Shown: positions 30,388-42,771 of the stretch, piece by piece
Layout of the letters: each line of letters begins with the position of its first letter
Position numbering within the stretch: position 1 is the stretch's first letter
Assembly (NCBI GenBank): GCA_017506865.1
Contig: JAFCMP010000547.1
Location: 620,001 to 684,000 of the forward strand
Reading direction: 5' to 3'
From: Tribonema minus
Lineage: Eukaryota > Sar > Xanthophyceae > Tribonematales > Tribonemataceae
DNA length: 64,000 nucleotides
Made by a program: the position numbers and the translations under genes
Notes under the pieces: model-generated
Database searches by the model: none
What the model was told of the DNA's origin: nothing
The model's input: only the letters and a program-made list of their open reading frames with translations

Positions 30388-33300
30388 ATGTTCGTGCCTG
30401 TGTCGTCGGTGGCGCCAAAGAGCGAGGATGGGGAGGGTAAAGGGGCCCGTCTGGCGTGCGATTACTGCATCAGGGTGAGACACGGAGAAGATTGTCGATT
30501 TCGCGCCCAGCGTCCAAGTCTTAGGTAGTGACATCAGCCCCGTGCTTTCGCACGCGCTGCTGCCCCGCTCTTACCTCAAGCTGCAGCAGCGCCATAGTTT
30601 GTGATACATGCTGCTGTTTTCACGCGCCAGAGCACCTCAGGCGTCACATTTGCCGCCCACTTTCAGTAGAAGTCTCTCCCCGAACTGCAACATAGGCATG
30701 AGGCATGAGGCAAGGCTCCCCACGAGATGCACTCCACGATTCGTGGTCCGACTGCTCATAATATCAGTGCCCATCGCTGCCACCAACATGCTTTATGGTT
30801 CAACTTGTGCTTCATGGCATCTCGATGTGATGTGCGGATTCGAAAGCTTCGTGCTGCACTATTTCCACTCGACGCCTGCTCGCATCTGCGCGCCTATCGA
30901 TAGTGCATTACGAGACCGACCCAACTTTTTCGGTTTGCAGCAACAACCCAGCCGCACATCAAGTCTGTCGATCAGCCTTTGCTGTGGACCAGACTGGATA
31001 AGTTTCCTTCATGGCAAATGCAGCAGCATAAATCACTGTGGCTGTGGAGTTTCAGTCTGAATCCAGCAACGACATCAGGGTCCGTGCCTCCGTGTTCATT
31101 CAGCAGCAGCCTGAACGATCACCGTTGAAGCTCACAATGAGCTCGACAGCCGCTTGCCCATTCTCTTCCTCCTTACTTAACGTCGGTGCGTTTGTCACGA
31201 CTGCCTGTGCGCAGGAAGTAGGCTAGCTCCGTTCGAGCCACTCATGGCACGCCCCAACTTCTTGCCGAGTTGGCGTCGCAACGACTGTGCACATACTATA
31301 AAGCTGTGATTCTGTGCCACCCTGTTCCTGATCAAGCGAAGATGATAACCGATCGCTGACGCAGCGCCACCCGTGTGCCGCACACGCGCGTAACCATCCA
31401 CCGATCATACAGTACATCTCCCTTTGTAAATGCATGGCATGCAACATCCAAAATATCATCGCCTTCTCACCCCCCTCGCCTGCCCCCCCCCCCCCCCCCC
31501 CCCCTTGCACAGCGCAAGCGCAGGTGCATCGGCGAGGGCACGGAGCCGTGCCAGCTGTGCATCGCGCGCGGCGTCCCCTGCATCTACTCGCCGCGCGCCA
31601 AGCGCGGCCCGAAGCCGAAGCGCGCGCGCGAGGGCGGCAGCGGCAGCGACGGCGGCGGCGATGCGCCGATGAAGGCGCAGCGCGCGCTCGCGGTCGTGTC
31701 GCGCCGCTACCGCAACGGCGGCGGCGGCGGAGGCGGCATTGCGGTGGATATCGAGCGGCCGATGACAATAGGGCCGCTTTTCGCGGCGGGGTTGCTGGGG
31801 GCGAGGGAGCAGGAGTACCTGCGGTTCTACATGAGTGCGTATGCGGGAATGCTGTTCGTGCCGCCGGATGGTACGGAGGGGGGCGGCGGCGCGGCGCTGC
31901 AGGGCTCCGTGCTTGACCTGCTGCGGTATTATGATACGGACAACGGCGGCAGCAGCGGCAGCAGCGACAGCGGCATGATGGAGGTGCGTGCGCGGTGGCA
32001 GTTTCGCTCTGAAACGGCGGTTGCGTTTTGAAACTGTGGTTGCCCCGAATGGCGGGTGTCTCTACCCTGTGCTACGGTTGAGGATCTGCACCATTTAAGA
32101 GGTGCATTGAGACGTCTCGCGCGAGCTAGTCAGGGGGGAGCAGCGGTGCCTGCAGAGCAGCAGCACTGTGGGAGGTGTGCGTGCCTTAACTACACATATA
32201 GTATCCACAAATGGCATGTGCCCTCTTACAGGAGTGAAATGGCACCGTGACAGTGCGTGGCGTGGACCATATCAACGACAGAGGTGGATTTCAGTGCCAT
32301 TCATATTCATGAAACAGGTGGCTGATCAGCTGCGGCAGCGGCGTCACTGTGGTGCATGCGTATCGGTGGCTTTGATCATCTTATCGAGATCCCACAGATC
32401 AGTGCAGAAGTTGCTGTAAGATGACATCATTTCGGAACGGACGCTACGGTCACTCAGCTGCAAATACGGTTGAACAGCGGGTTTGCAATGGCAGGTTTGC
32501 ATAGTGGCACATGCGTTTTAAAATGCGGAATGCATCCGCTTCAGTGACCAAGACTTCAGCAGGTCATCCAAAAGTTCAGCTTGCTATGTGTATAGTCCGC
32601 AGGAAAGTAGCAATGACAAAGCGCGCACACGCGGTGGCCGCCATGTCCGTGCTCCCCTTCTAGCTACTTCATGGCTCAAACTTCAACACGTCATTGCGTG
32701 ACGGCTCATGAAGAAACTTCAACATGTGGTGAATCTGAATTGAATGCGCACACACACAGACACACACACACACCCCTACACCTACACACGTGACCCTGAC
32801 TGTTGATGAAGAAACTTCAACACGTGGTTACTCAGAAACCACAGCACGTGACGCGTGCGCGCGCGCGGCAGGACAACAGCGGCGACGCTTACTCCATGAC
32901 TTCAACTTCAACATGTCATGGGCGACTGTAGAAACATCACCATTTGGTGACTTTGAATCAGACGCACACACACACGTGACGCGCATGCGCATAGCAGGAC
33001 AACAGCCTCGACGAGCGCGCCAACGCCGTGGCTGTGTCGGCCAACAAGTGCGCGCTGTGGGCGGCGATCGCGTACGGAGCGCTGCTGCAGGGAACTCCAA
33101 CACTCGGTGACTCTGCAACAAACACGCACACACATACACACACAACGTGACGCATGCACGCGCGCACTGCAGGATAACAGCAGCGACGAGCGCGCCAACG
33201 CCGTGGCCGTGTCGGCCAACAAGTGCGCGCTCTGGGCGGCGATTGCGTACGGAGCGCTGCTGCAGGGGAGAACAGCGTTGGACGTGGTGGAGGGGTATCT

Positions 33301-36300
33301 TGCGCGTGCGCGCGACGCGATCAAGGAGGTGTATGACGACGCTGCGCCGGAGGTGCTGCGCGCGTACCTGCTGCTGGCCATCTTCCACGCCACGCAGGCA
33401 GACTACCCCAGGCGAGTGGCGGGGCAAGCAGGGTTAGGGTTAGGGTTGAGAAGTGTGTTGGAACAGCAGCTGACGCGGCGCGGGGCTCTGCATCTGGCAT
33501 GAGCTCGCTGCTGCCGCCGCCGCTGCGGCTGCCGCAGCAGCAGCAGCGTCCGCGCCGTCCTCCCACCAGAAGTTCGCCTCTGCGGCGCGCGCGACGTGAT
33601 AGGCATGCGTGAACTCATTGCATCCACCTTGACGCATGTGCACGCAGTGTGTCGGGGCAACTGCTGAAGCGGCGGGGGGTGCTGCGTTTGGCATGAGCTT
33701 TGCGTGTCCATTCATGCAGGATGCACATTGCATGATCACTTCTATAAACGCGCACACATCCGTACGTCCTCACATGACTGTTGGCCAACAACCGTGCGCC
33801 AGTGGTGTCGCACAGAGCGCCACTGTCACCACAGCGGCCGATGCTGGCGTGCTTTCACGTCTCCCACTATCAGCCCCAGAAACTCACATGCACTGACAAA
33901 AAGATGCACTCCTCCTCAGGCTTCGAGTGCACTCGCGTTGGCCAACTCTTTGAAAACCTCAACTCCCTCCAACTTCACATCACCCATCCATCCGCGCACG
34001 CAGGTTCTACCGCTACTTTGGCTTTGCCAACAGCGTCGCGCAGAGCATCGCCGCCGCGAACGCCGCCGCCGTCGCGCGCGCCGCAGAGGCGAACTTCTGG
34101 TGGGAGGACGACGCGGACGCTGCTGCTGCGGCGGCGGCGGCGGCGGCGGCGGAGGCGGCAGCGGACCCCTCGGAGAGCATTCCCGCACCCGTGGACGAAG
34201 GTTTGTTGCTTGGTGCTTGTTGGAGCATATGGCGGTTACATGCTCATTACGAGGGTTAGGGTTAGCCCTAGGTACGTACTACTACACACGTAAGTGCGCA
34301 TGGTATGCATAGTCTCAATATAACACAACTTTCAGTGAGTAGTAGAAACTCGTTTGATTTCGACGAAATAATGTGAACAGACTACAATACATTCACTTGT
34401 AGCAGCACACGACTGGCGTCGGTCTTCTGTTGCATCGGTCACCTTGACGTCTGCCTCTGCCGGTGTGGAGCAACAGGGTAGTGAGCAACAGCTCTCTACG
34501 TTGCCTCAGTGCTCCACACGCTATGCGTCATGTCGGCCGCTCGAGTACAGTGCCTGTCAGGGGTTAACAGCGCATAAGTGTTGCGTTCACTTGTGCTTGA
34601 TTCAATGCCGCCTTTTGGGTTTTTACATACAGTGCTGCATGTCGTCTCCGTCATTTCTTCTCTTTGTGGGTCTTGACGGGATGCTAGGTTCATCGACTTT
34701 AATGTTCAACCTGGACTTGGACTTGACTTTTTTTTGCTGTTTGCTGCGTCGCCCGTATCCCTTTTTTTAGATGTGGGCTTTATGTTGGAGGGGCTGCGGC
34801 TGTTCAAGAGCTTCGTCGACGCGGAGGTGGCGGAGGCGGCGGGCGGCGGCGTGGACGGCAGGAGGGAGCCGATCGAACGCACGCTGTCCGTCAATTTTGC
34901 GGGGTGAGCGCGTTGCGCTGCGGCCGCGGTTCACGCGGCTTCGTTGATGATGATCTGCCTCAGCGTGAAGCAGCGTAGACTGGTGGCAGCGAAGGGCAGG
35001 GGACAGGGATACCTCGCGCTGCGCATGTTGCAGTTGGCGGTGATCGAGCGCACGCTGTCTTTAAGTCTGCGGGGTGAGCGCGCTGCGGCGGTGGCGCCGC
35101 TGACGGGCCGCTAGCCATGCAGCGCTGGCACTGATCCGCCTGAGCATGAAGCGGTGTGGGGTGGCGGCAGCGCAGGGCAGGGGACAAGGGATCGCTCGCT
35201 GCGTGTGCGTTGCGATTGGCGATGACTCTGTCACAATCGTCGCGCGATCGCGCACGCTCTCCGTCAAGTCTGCGGGGCGAGCGCCGTGCGTCGGCGGTGC
35301 TGCTGGCGGGCTGCAATGTACGCGGCTTCGCCAATGACGGTTTGTCTGAGTGTGAAGCGCTGCGAGGTGGTGTCGGCGCAGTGGAGGAGACAGCGGCGCA
35401 GATGAGGGTGTGCCTGAGCGCGCAGCAGCATATGCATACTGGTGGCGGCACGAGGGAGGGGACAGAGGGACCGCTCGCTGCGCGGTTTGCGATGTTTAAA
35501 CCCTGAGCTTCAGGTGCAGCGCCGCTCACGTGCACATCCACTGTGCTGCGGAGCACGTGCTTTAACTTCCAGAAGCCTCCTGTTAGAAGACACCACGTGC
35601 AGTGCCGTAAGGTCCTCCTTATCGCGATGCCGACCCTGCACAGCACGGCGGCACCTCAAAACACCCCTTTCCTTTTGCCTCATGACTCTGAATCTGATGG
35701 ATGACTCACTTTGACTCATGACGTGACCCCTGCTGCGTTATTCTCGCGCAGAAGCGGCAAGCTCAACCCCGGGCGGCCTGTCGGTGACATGGAGCCCGGC
35801 ACCATCATTGCGGCATTCGCGCCCACTATCGATGGTGAGTATGTGTATGTGGCTGCGTCATCGGGGCAGCGGAGCGCGCGCGCGTGTGCAGCCCCCCCCC
35901 GCCCCCACCCCACTCCCCTGCCATGTACTGACCTACCCTTCGTGTGCAGCGCTCAACTGCTCCGCGGCCGTGCATCATGGCAAATACCAAACGTGCAGCC
36001 CCCTGCGACGTACCTCCCCCCGCTGTCGTGTTCAACCCTCAACTGCTATGCAGTGTATATGCATCGCAGTAGGCGGTAGCAGATGGTGCGCTGCTGGAGC
36101 CTGCAATGTTGATTGGTCGAGCCAGTTTATTCCAGTTCAGACACACCTGATACAACTTCCCCTCTGCTGCAGACCATAACCAATGTGATGCTTTCATGCG
36201 CAAACCGTTTTCGCTTGGCCAGAACAGTCACAAGACAAGGCACTCGTCAGCGTCTGCATCTTGACGAGTCAGTCAGGTAGCTTTGTCTACACACGCACAT

Positions 36301-39300
36301 GTAACACGCGCACATGTATAGGGCCGCCTGCAGTCACGAGCGCAGAAGCGCACAGTGACCAGTTGGCACCGTGTTTTTGGCACAACAATGCGCGCAGCGG
36401 TGTATGCGACCGACTGCCTAACCGTATCAGAGCTGCAGGCTAATGTGAACTGCGCGGGCCTCCAGTGCGCACTTGGCAGTCTGGTTCTTGAAGTCCTCCA
36501 ATCTTCAACAACTCCGTGATGTTTATCTCACTAGCGCACGCGCCCTATGTGGCTTCGCAGGTCTCCCCACATACAGGGCGGAGGACATACAGGCTGTCAT
36601 TGAGTCGAGCCGGTGTATGACGCCCAATCAGGTGAGCAATGCTGCTGCATCACGTCTGGGTAGGTCAGCAAATCAAGTCGAGAAATTGGGTTCTATGGAA
36701 TATTCAAAAGATCATAGAGCTCTAGGTGACAACGAGTGGTGAGCCGCAAGTGCCTCCCACCAATAACCGTGGTCGTCGCTGTTGCAGTCATTGGCCATGA
36801 GTCAGACAGTGCCATCATATCCACAGTAGTCAAAAGACTTCTGTGTGCAAGCTTCTTATTTTTTGGAAAAATGCATTTGGCCAGACGTCGACGTGAGGTT
36901 GGCATGATTGCACCGGCGCACGCGCGACGCGCACTGTCGACAATGCGCACGCAACGGGTGCTCAAGCGTGTGGCGAACGCGTCAAGCGAACGATCTGGGA
37001 ATGATCCGGGGCTGATCCGGGGCTCTCGCGCGCACCCTAACCCTAACCCTAAGCCAATCGTCTCGTGACCGTGAGTCAATGACATGCCCGTGAGTCATCA
37101 CTAGGTATCTCTCTATCATCGTAGAGTCTAATTTTCCATCATCCACCTGATTCCGAGTGTCGTCATCATCATCAAACGACGCCTCATTGTATCCTTCAAC
37201 GCGTCTCTCGCTGCCGCGCCGCGCTAACCCTAACCCAACCCTAAGCACATCGTCGCTTGCCCGTGCGTCATCGCTAACCCTGAGTGCCAGTACCATTTTC
37301 ATCAAGCGGCCGCTCATGTTTTCCATTGCACCTCTCGCTGCCGCACGTGCGCCGCCGCCGTGCGTCAGGCGAAGCAGCTGTCGTCCACAACATCGTCGCG
37401 TCTCTCAGCTTTACCTATACACAAGCAGTCAAAATAGAACGCTACAAGCAGTCGAAACAGAACTCTACAAGCTGCCCCTCCCCCCCCCCCCCCGTGCTCT
37501 CTCGCGCGCATGCGTGTGCAGGCGAAGCAACTGTCAAGGCACAACATAGTGGCGTCAGCGCTCACGCAGCTCGCGCAGCCGCACGTGCGCGGCGTCGAGG
37601 GCCTCGTGAGCGCCGCCACGCGCAACGGCACGCGCATGCTGCCGCTCGTCATGGCCATCGACCACCGCTGCGTTCAGGTGAGCGCGGATAACGCGGAGGC
37701 GCGCGAGAGTGATCAGACTGCAAGCATCACACTTTGAACACGGTTTGAAAGTCGCACGCGCATGCTGCCGCTCGTCATGGCCATCGACCACCGCTGCGTG
37801 CAGGTAAGCGCGGCTTAGAAAGGTGCGCTATGATGGCAGGCACAGCGCTACCAATGCATCGCAGCAGAGGGAGCAGGGGATGCTGGCTCGTGCGAAAGTG
37901 GAGAGGTGATCATTTATCAGACCAAACACAACTTGGTTCCCCTCGGGTGGGGGCAGAAACTTCAACAGAAAATGACAGAACCTGCCAGAACTTGCCAAAG
38001 AAACGTCCAAGAGCAACTTGGTTTGAACCAGTGCTTCCAAGAGCAACCTGCGAAAGATCTTGAGCTCTTCCTGAACAATCAGTCTGAGAGGCGTACTCGC
38101 TGTGCCCATTTTTGGACCATTGCACCCCATGCCTGCACTCCCGTCACGGTATACCTGTGCCCATTACGGCAGTTCACTCACCACAGTACACCTGCACACC
38201 CGTGTCTCTGCCTGTTCGTGTCCCCAGTGCATGCACATCACCATGAACTGCCACCCGAGCTCATGCGCGGCGGCGCGCGCGGCGGGTGCGCGTCTGCGTC
38301 TGGTTGTGGAGCGCGTCATGGAGGTCCTCGGCGAAGAAGTGGTGCAGACGCCCGGATTCAACAACCTGAAACTCATCATGTGAGTGTACAGTACGCGTGT
38401 TGTCCTCATTTTACGTTGGTGTTTTAGACGCCCGGCTTCACAACCTGAAACTTATAATGAGGGTGTATGTATGTATGTATGTCGTCCTTCTTAGTTGTGG
38501 ATGTTTCAGCCGCCCTGAAACAATTCATGCGGGTGTACAGTTTGCACAATGACCTTCGTCATTGTCGATCCGTCGACATTTGGGTGTACTGTACGCGTAG
38601 TTGTCATTTGGGTGTACTGTATGCGTAGTTGTCGTTCGTAGTTGTTGATGTTTCAGCACTGAAATCATGTGGGTGTACAGAGCGCGTGGTTTTCTTCTTC
38701 AATGCTGATCTTCAACAACCTGGCGGGGGTGCAAAGTGCGCACCTTGTGCTCCTTTGTTGTTTGGAACTCATCTTGTGGGTGTACAAAACGCACGTCGCC
38801 CTTCTTCAACGTTAGTTTAGCCATCTTCAATGACTTGAAGCTCATCATCTGGGTGTACAGTACGTGTGTTTGTCCTTCTTCATGGTTGATGTTTCAGCTG
38901 CCAGTCAGGCCTGTTTCCCCACTTGCACAGTCACCTTCTCGGTATGTGATGATCGCTTTTTTGCTGTCTTGTTCAAGCGCTGTTCTGCACGTCGGTCAAC
39001 GTCCACCTTGTACATACATGCACACGTGTACATGCCTACATACTCCATGGTAATGAGCTCCATCAGTCCTCACACTCGCTGCGACCACGCCCGCCCCTCC
39101 GTGCATTTTGCGCCGCAGGGAGGCCGCCTTCTTGCGCATCCTGGGTGGAAATGAGGTGCGCCTCCATACATACATACCCAGGCTGGCTTCATTCCGACCG
39201 CGCGCGCGCCAATAAATGCTTCTCGCCTGCAGCTGCTGCCTGAAAGAGACGCCCGGTGCATGCTGGGTTGTTCTGGTTGATTCTCTACTATTGTGGGCGG

Positions 39301-42300
39301 AAATGAGGTGCGCCTCCGTACATACATACCCAGGCTGACTCTTCAAATCCGATGCTCTCAAGCGGGGCCGGGCGCGAAACAGTAACTGCCGCTCGCCTGT
39401 GGCTGCCGTCTAATGCAGGCGCCCGTTGCGTGCTGGGTTGTTGTGGCCGATTCACTGCGCGAGCAGAGTCTGTTGGAGAAAGAACACCTGCCATCTGAAT
39501 GGCCAGTGCAATACAGAGCAGTCGGCTGCAGCGTGCATGTGGAAACTGCCATTTGATGGCGCCTGCGCTGTTGCAAGGGGCATGGCGTTAAGCATACTAT
39601 TCGGCGAAAACGCAATATGAGCAGACTCTACTGTAGGTAGAGGACGCCAGCTCTGTACGGATGCAGAATGGACATGCTCTCAAACATGGCCGTGCAGCAC
39701 TGCTCAAAAGCTCATGCCGCATCTATGTCGTCCTCAAGCTGTGCTCCTTTTGGTGCCGCTGTGTCGGCAGCAGCGCTTGCGCCAGCTGCCGCCGGTACAC
39801 CTGAGCTAAGAGTATTTGTTGAGCACTGCGGGCCGGCTACCTGTGCAGCACTGCTGACAAGAGGCGCTTTGCTATACAACTCTCTGCGCCAGAAGCCCCT
39901 TGCTGCCATCTGATTTCAATTCTGCGATTCCGTCAACGCGCCAACAGCAGCGAAACTAATCAACTTCTACACAGCAGCGCTCGCGCTCACCGCTCAACCT
40001 CAAAACTTGATGCACATGCGCTGCATGCGACCTCTGCAGGAGGGCTGCCTGCAGCTGCTGGTGCAGATGGTGAAGATGGTGCGCGCGGCGCCCGGCCTCG
40101 TCCGCTTCCCGGCGTGGCGGCACACGGTGAGTCAATGGCCATATAGGTATTGATTCCAGATTATTATCAAAGTAATGGATATAACAAATAATTATTCAAC
40201 AGTCTCTTTTGAAGGTATTACTTCAAGTATTATTATTTGATTTCAACCGGCCTCGTCCGCTTCCCGGCGTGGCGGCACACGGTGAGTCCATGGCTATATG
40301 TTGAATTGACAAGACTTTTTTGCACTGGGCTGCGGCCCTCCCTCTATGCAGCGAAACATACCACTATGCAGCCAACCTCCCTCTATGCAGCGAAATGCGC
40401 GGCTAACCCCCCTGAGGGCTTCACATCCAAAGTTGGAGCCGCATTTTATAACCTGCTGCTCTGCGTGTGCATTTATGTATGTTTTAGGTGCACTGGGCTG
40501 CGGCCCTGGTGAGCGCTGGCATGCATGACGACCTCAGCAAGGGTTTCTTATCGAATGCTGGAGGGCTGCGCATAACCTGCTGCTCTGCGCGTGCATCCGC
40601 CTATGTACATTGCAGGTGCACTGGGCTGCGGCCCTGCTGCTGAGCGCTGGCATGCGCGACGACCTCAGCGAGCTCGTGCGCATCTACAACGCGCTCCAGC
40701 TCGACCACGGCCGCGACAGGCTGCCGGAGGACGAGGCCGGCCGCATGCGCATGTGCCAGTGCAGGTCAGTGCTCGGCGCTCCGTTGTTCGTCGTACAAGT
40801 AGAAACCTTCAGTGACGATAGTTTTGCAGGTACAGGAAGGACGAGGCCGGCCGCATGCGCATGTGTCAGTGCAAGTCAGCGCTCGGCGTCAGTCGCGCAC
40901 GCTCCGCTGTCTGTCTCACAAGTGAGCATCCCTGTGTGTGCGCGCGCGTACGCCGCTGCCCGACAAACATGGGATGAAGACGCTTTGCACGTATCACGCC
41001 TTGCTGTGGCTTATCCTCATTACATTTTGGCATCGCCGGCTGATGCAAGCGCTGTTCAATTTCCAAGCATGTGTCAGTGCAGATCAGCGGTCGGCGCGTG
41101 TCGCGCGCGCTCCGTTGTCCGTTCACTTGAAGTACCACACTTCTCCCTGAAGTGCATTTGATGCAGGGCATGCTCTAGGCCAGGAAGGACTTGTTCGAGG
41201 CTACTGATATATCTGACGTCAATCACACGCTGCTCCGCCGAACAATGAGCAGTCGTGGCAAGAGCTGCACTTGGATGATGCACGCCGCGCGCGTACGATG
41301 CTGCTCGGCAAACATGCGACCAGAAGACAACACTGACGATGATTTGCTGTGGCTTGTCATCGTTTTTCGGCATCACGCGCTGATGCAAGGGATCTTTGCT
41401 ATCCGAGCCCACCTTCGACTACACGTGCCGCGCACAGGTCACATGCCAAATACGCTCTGTTGCCACTGTCTACCAGCTTGAGGCATACATGTCAGTTCAG
41501 GCACACACCGAATTGTTGTGGTGCAATCAAGCCTACCGTCAGAGTGACCATGCCAGAGCCTGAAGCGCAACGCACCAGCGCACATCCGCTGCGCGACATC
41601 ACCACTTCCAGCCGCCCACTTACGGCACCGCTGCCCCCCCCCCCCCCCTACCCTTCCCCTCAACGAATGCAGGCAGTTCCGGTGTCGGGCCGTGCACAAG
41701 ATCGTGGCAGAGCTCAACATTCGCGGCGCCGCACGCGTCTTCACCGACTACACGCTGCACTCCGTACAGCTCGGCGACGCCCCCGCGACCCGTCTCGATC
41801 CGCCGCCGCGTGCCGTCGGCACGTACAATGTCGGCGGCGCGCAGGCGGCGCTCGCTGCTGCTGCCAAGTGCGAGCCGCGCCTGCTGCTCGAGGGCGACTG
41901 CGCGGGCGGCGCGCTGCCGTGCGACGTCGCCAGCGCGTACGCCGACTTCCGCGGCGGCGACGGGGGCGCGCCGCCGCCGCAGCCGCAGCAGCAGCAGCAG
42001 CAGCGGTGGCGCGCCGCAGAGTTTGGCGGCTTGACGGCGGCGCAGCGCGCGGGCATGGGGCCTCACATCAATGCGCCCGACATCAGCGGCGGCGGCGGCG
42101 GCGGCGGCGGTGACGGCGCTCTGCTCGCTGCGCAGCGCTCAAGCTTCCAGATGCTGCTGTCTCGCGACGACAGCTTTGGCAGCGAGGGGTTCACGCCCGC
42201 CGCTGCCGCTGCTACCGGCATCGGCAGCAGCGGTTACGCCGCCGCTGCCACTGGCTCAGGCGTTCCGATCAGTTTTGGCGCCGCTGCGTACAGCGACGCT

Positions 42301-42771
42301 GGCAGCAACGCCAATGGCGCTTTCACGAGTCTGCTACGCGCCCCCGCCACGCCGCTGCCGCACGCGCCTGCCGCCGCCAACGGCAGCGCTAACGTGCCGC
42401 CGCAGCAGCAGCAGCAGCAGCAGCACGACGCTTACGCAGACGACAGCGGCGGCGACACGGATGTGGAGCTCTTTGCCGACGCGTTGAACGAGCTCAGCGG
42501 CGGCGGCGGCGGCGGCGGAGGCGGCGGCGGCGACGCGTTCGCCGAGCACTTTGACGATCCGCTGCTGGCGTCGCTCGCCGCGGAGCTCGCGTCGGACGAC
42601 GTCATGGCGTTCGATGACGCCGCGGCGTTCTTCAACGTCGTCAGCGGCGAGGACGGCCGCGAGACGGACGCCAGCTGCACGCCATCGCCGCAGCCGCCGC
42701 CGCCGCAGACTGCGCGCTTCGCGTTCGCCGCGCCGCCGCCGCCGCCAGTGCCGCTGCAGGACGCGCGGTAG
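30388..42771 (+). CDS. Zn2Cys6 (fungal-type binuclear zinc cluster) transcription factor, complete
   Basis: Nuclear DNA-binding regulator. I join 13 exons: 30388-30474, 31513-31983, 33173-33411, 34004-34200, 34771-34903, 35752-35834, 36561-36631, 37522-37677, 38228-38379, 39119-39155, 40040-40126, 40616-40764, 41673-42771 (TAG), total 2961 nt. The zinc cluster is Cys24-x2-Cys27-x6-Cys34-x7-Cys42-x2-Cys45-x6-Cys52 and is split by intron 1 after CDYCIR. A basic linker (KRGPKPKRAR) follows. The middle region is mostly helical and matches the paralogue at 54893 exon by exon (for example HNIVASALTQLAQPH and GLPTYRAE). The 365-residue last exon is Ala/Gly/Gln-rich and ends in an acidic-hydrophobic stretch (residues ~907-945) of the kind seen in activation domains. 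Intron 3 uses a GC donor (AG|GCGAGT at 33412), which the paralogue's frame supports. The binding target is unknown; the start is the only ATG in frame with the cluster in this exon. Confidence 0.9.
30475..31512. other. First intron of Zn2Cys6 gene
   Basis: Holds no recognised repeat apart from a C-run at 31486-31504 forming the polypyrimidine tract of the acceptor at 31511-31512. It interrupts the zinc cluster between the second and third cysteines. Confidence 0.7.
32740..33092 (+). repeat. CA repeats and two ghost acceptor edges of exon 33173-33411
   Basis: A full-looking copy at 32998-33091 reproduces the first ~95 exon bases (DNSLDERANAVAVSANKCALW...) after a GCAG acceptor. A short one starts at 32872 (GACAACAGC). 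Each unit also carries CACACA tracts and an ACTTCAAC-rich stretch. Spacings are 126 and 175 bp. Confidence 0.93.
33455..33715 (-). repeat. Inverted partial copy of exon 34004-34200 in upstream intron
   Basis: Bases 33535-33597 are nearly identical to the reverse complement of exon bases around 34068-34130; read on the minus strand they give ARAAEANFWWEDGADAAAA. Adjacent sequence is itself duplicated (33465-33510 versus 33650-33700, both ending TTGGCATGAGCT or CTGGCATGAGCT). A folded pre-mRNA would pair this with the exon. Confidence 0.85.
34920..35420 (+). repeat. Ghost donor edges of exon 34771-34903 in ~180-bp tandem units
   Basis: Copies of ATCGARCGCACGCTGTCY...GCGGG|GTGAGCGC lie with junctions at about 35073 and 35276. 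The latter's donor is mutated to GC (GGGGCGAGCG). The shared flank (GCCTGAGCATGAAGCG...GGCGGCAGCGCAGGGCAGGGGACA) occurs at about 34965, 35140 and 35345. Confidence 0.9.
37030..37290 (+). repeat. Telomere-like tracts in intron 7 of Zn2Cys6 gene
   Basis: CCCTAACCCTAACCCTAAG at 37034-37052 and GCTAACCCTAACCC-like units at 37224-37275, within duplicated context (both flanked by 'TCG...CGTGCGTCATC / GTGAGTCATC'). Confidence 0.7.
37740..37815 (+). repeat. Ghost donor edge of exon 37522-37677
   Basis: The last ~48 exon bases (TRMLPLVMAIDHRCVQ) recur almost unchanged with junction at 37803/37804 and donor GTAAGC, 126 bp after the real junction (GTGAGC). Use of the second donor would insert 42 codons containing in-frame stops. 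Confidence 0.95.
38420..38880 (+). repeat. Decayed donor-edge array of exon 38228-38379
   Basis: A recognisable copy (GACGCCCGGCTTCACAACCTGAAACTTATAATG) lies at about 38428-38462. At least six more copies of the short edge ATCATG...GGGTGTACAGT follow at 50-100 bp intervals up to about 38860, with an associated TTGTCSTTCTTCRTNGTTGATGTTTCAG stretch. Confidence 0.85.
39140..39450 (+). repeat. 152-bp tandem duplication carrying donor edge of exon 39119-39155
   Basis: GGTGGAAATGAG|GTGCGCCTCC followed by TACATACATACCCAGGCTG is repeated with junctions at 39155 and 39307. The flanks GCTCGCCTGCAGCTGCTGCC and GCATGCTGGGTTGTT are also duplicated. Confidence 0.9.
40240..40290 (+). repeat. Ghost donor edge of exon 40040-40126
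   Basis: The last ~36 exon bases (GLVRFPAWRHT) plus GTGAGTCCATGGC are repeated with junction 40281/40282, 155 bp downstream. Between the two lies an AT-rich stretch (40140-40240) unlike the rest of the locus. Confidence 0.93.
40325..40600 (+). repeat. Ghost acceptor edges of exon 40616-40764
   Basis: A copy at 40488-40540 (VHWAAALVSAGMHDDLSK) follows TGTTTTAG. It is missing nine bases (CTGCTGCTG to CTG-type contraction) relative to the real exon. A shorter one at 40322-40340 (GCACTGGGCTGCGGCCCT). The upstream ATAACCTGCTGCTCTGCG flank is duplicated too. Confidence 0.92.
40825..41110 (+). repeat. Ghost donor edges of exon 40616-40764
   Basis: GACGAGGCCGGCCGCATGCGCATG... recurs at 40837-40874 with donor GTCAGC. 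A more decayed copy near 41068-41085 has lost its GT (GCAGATCAGCG). Flanking TCGGCGY...CGCGCRCGCTCCG is shared. Confidence 0.9.

Noticed and set aside
33107..33172. Upstream extension of exon 33173 in frame
   Set aside because: CA-repeat derived; the GCAG acceptor and the copies at 32872 and 32998 define the exon start.
39660..39915. Open frame of 81 codons in the intron before exon 40040
   Set aside because: It looks moderately protein-like, but the splice phases already close without it and the paralogue has no counterpart.
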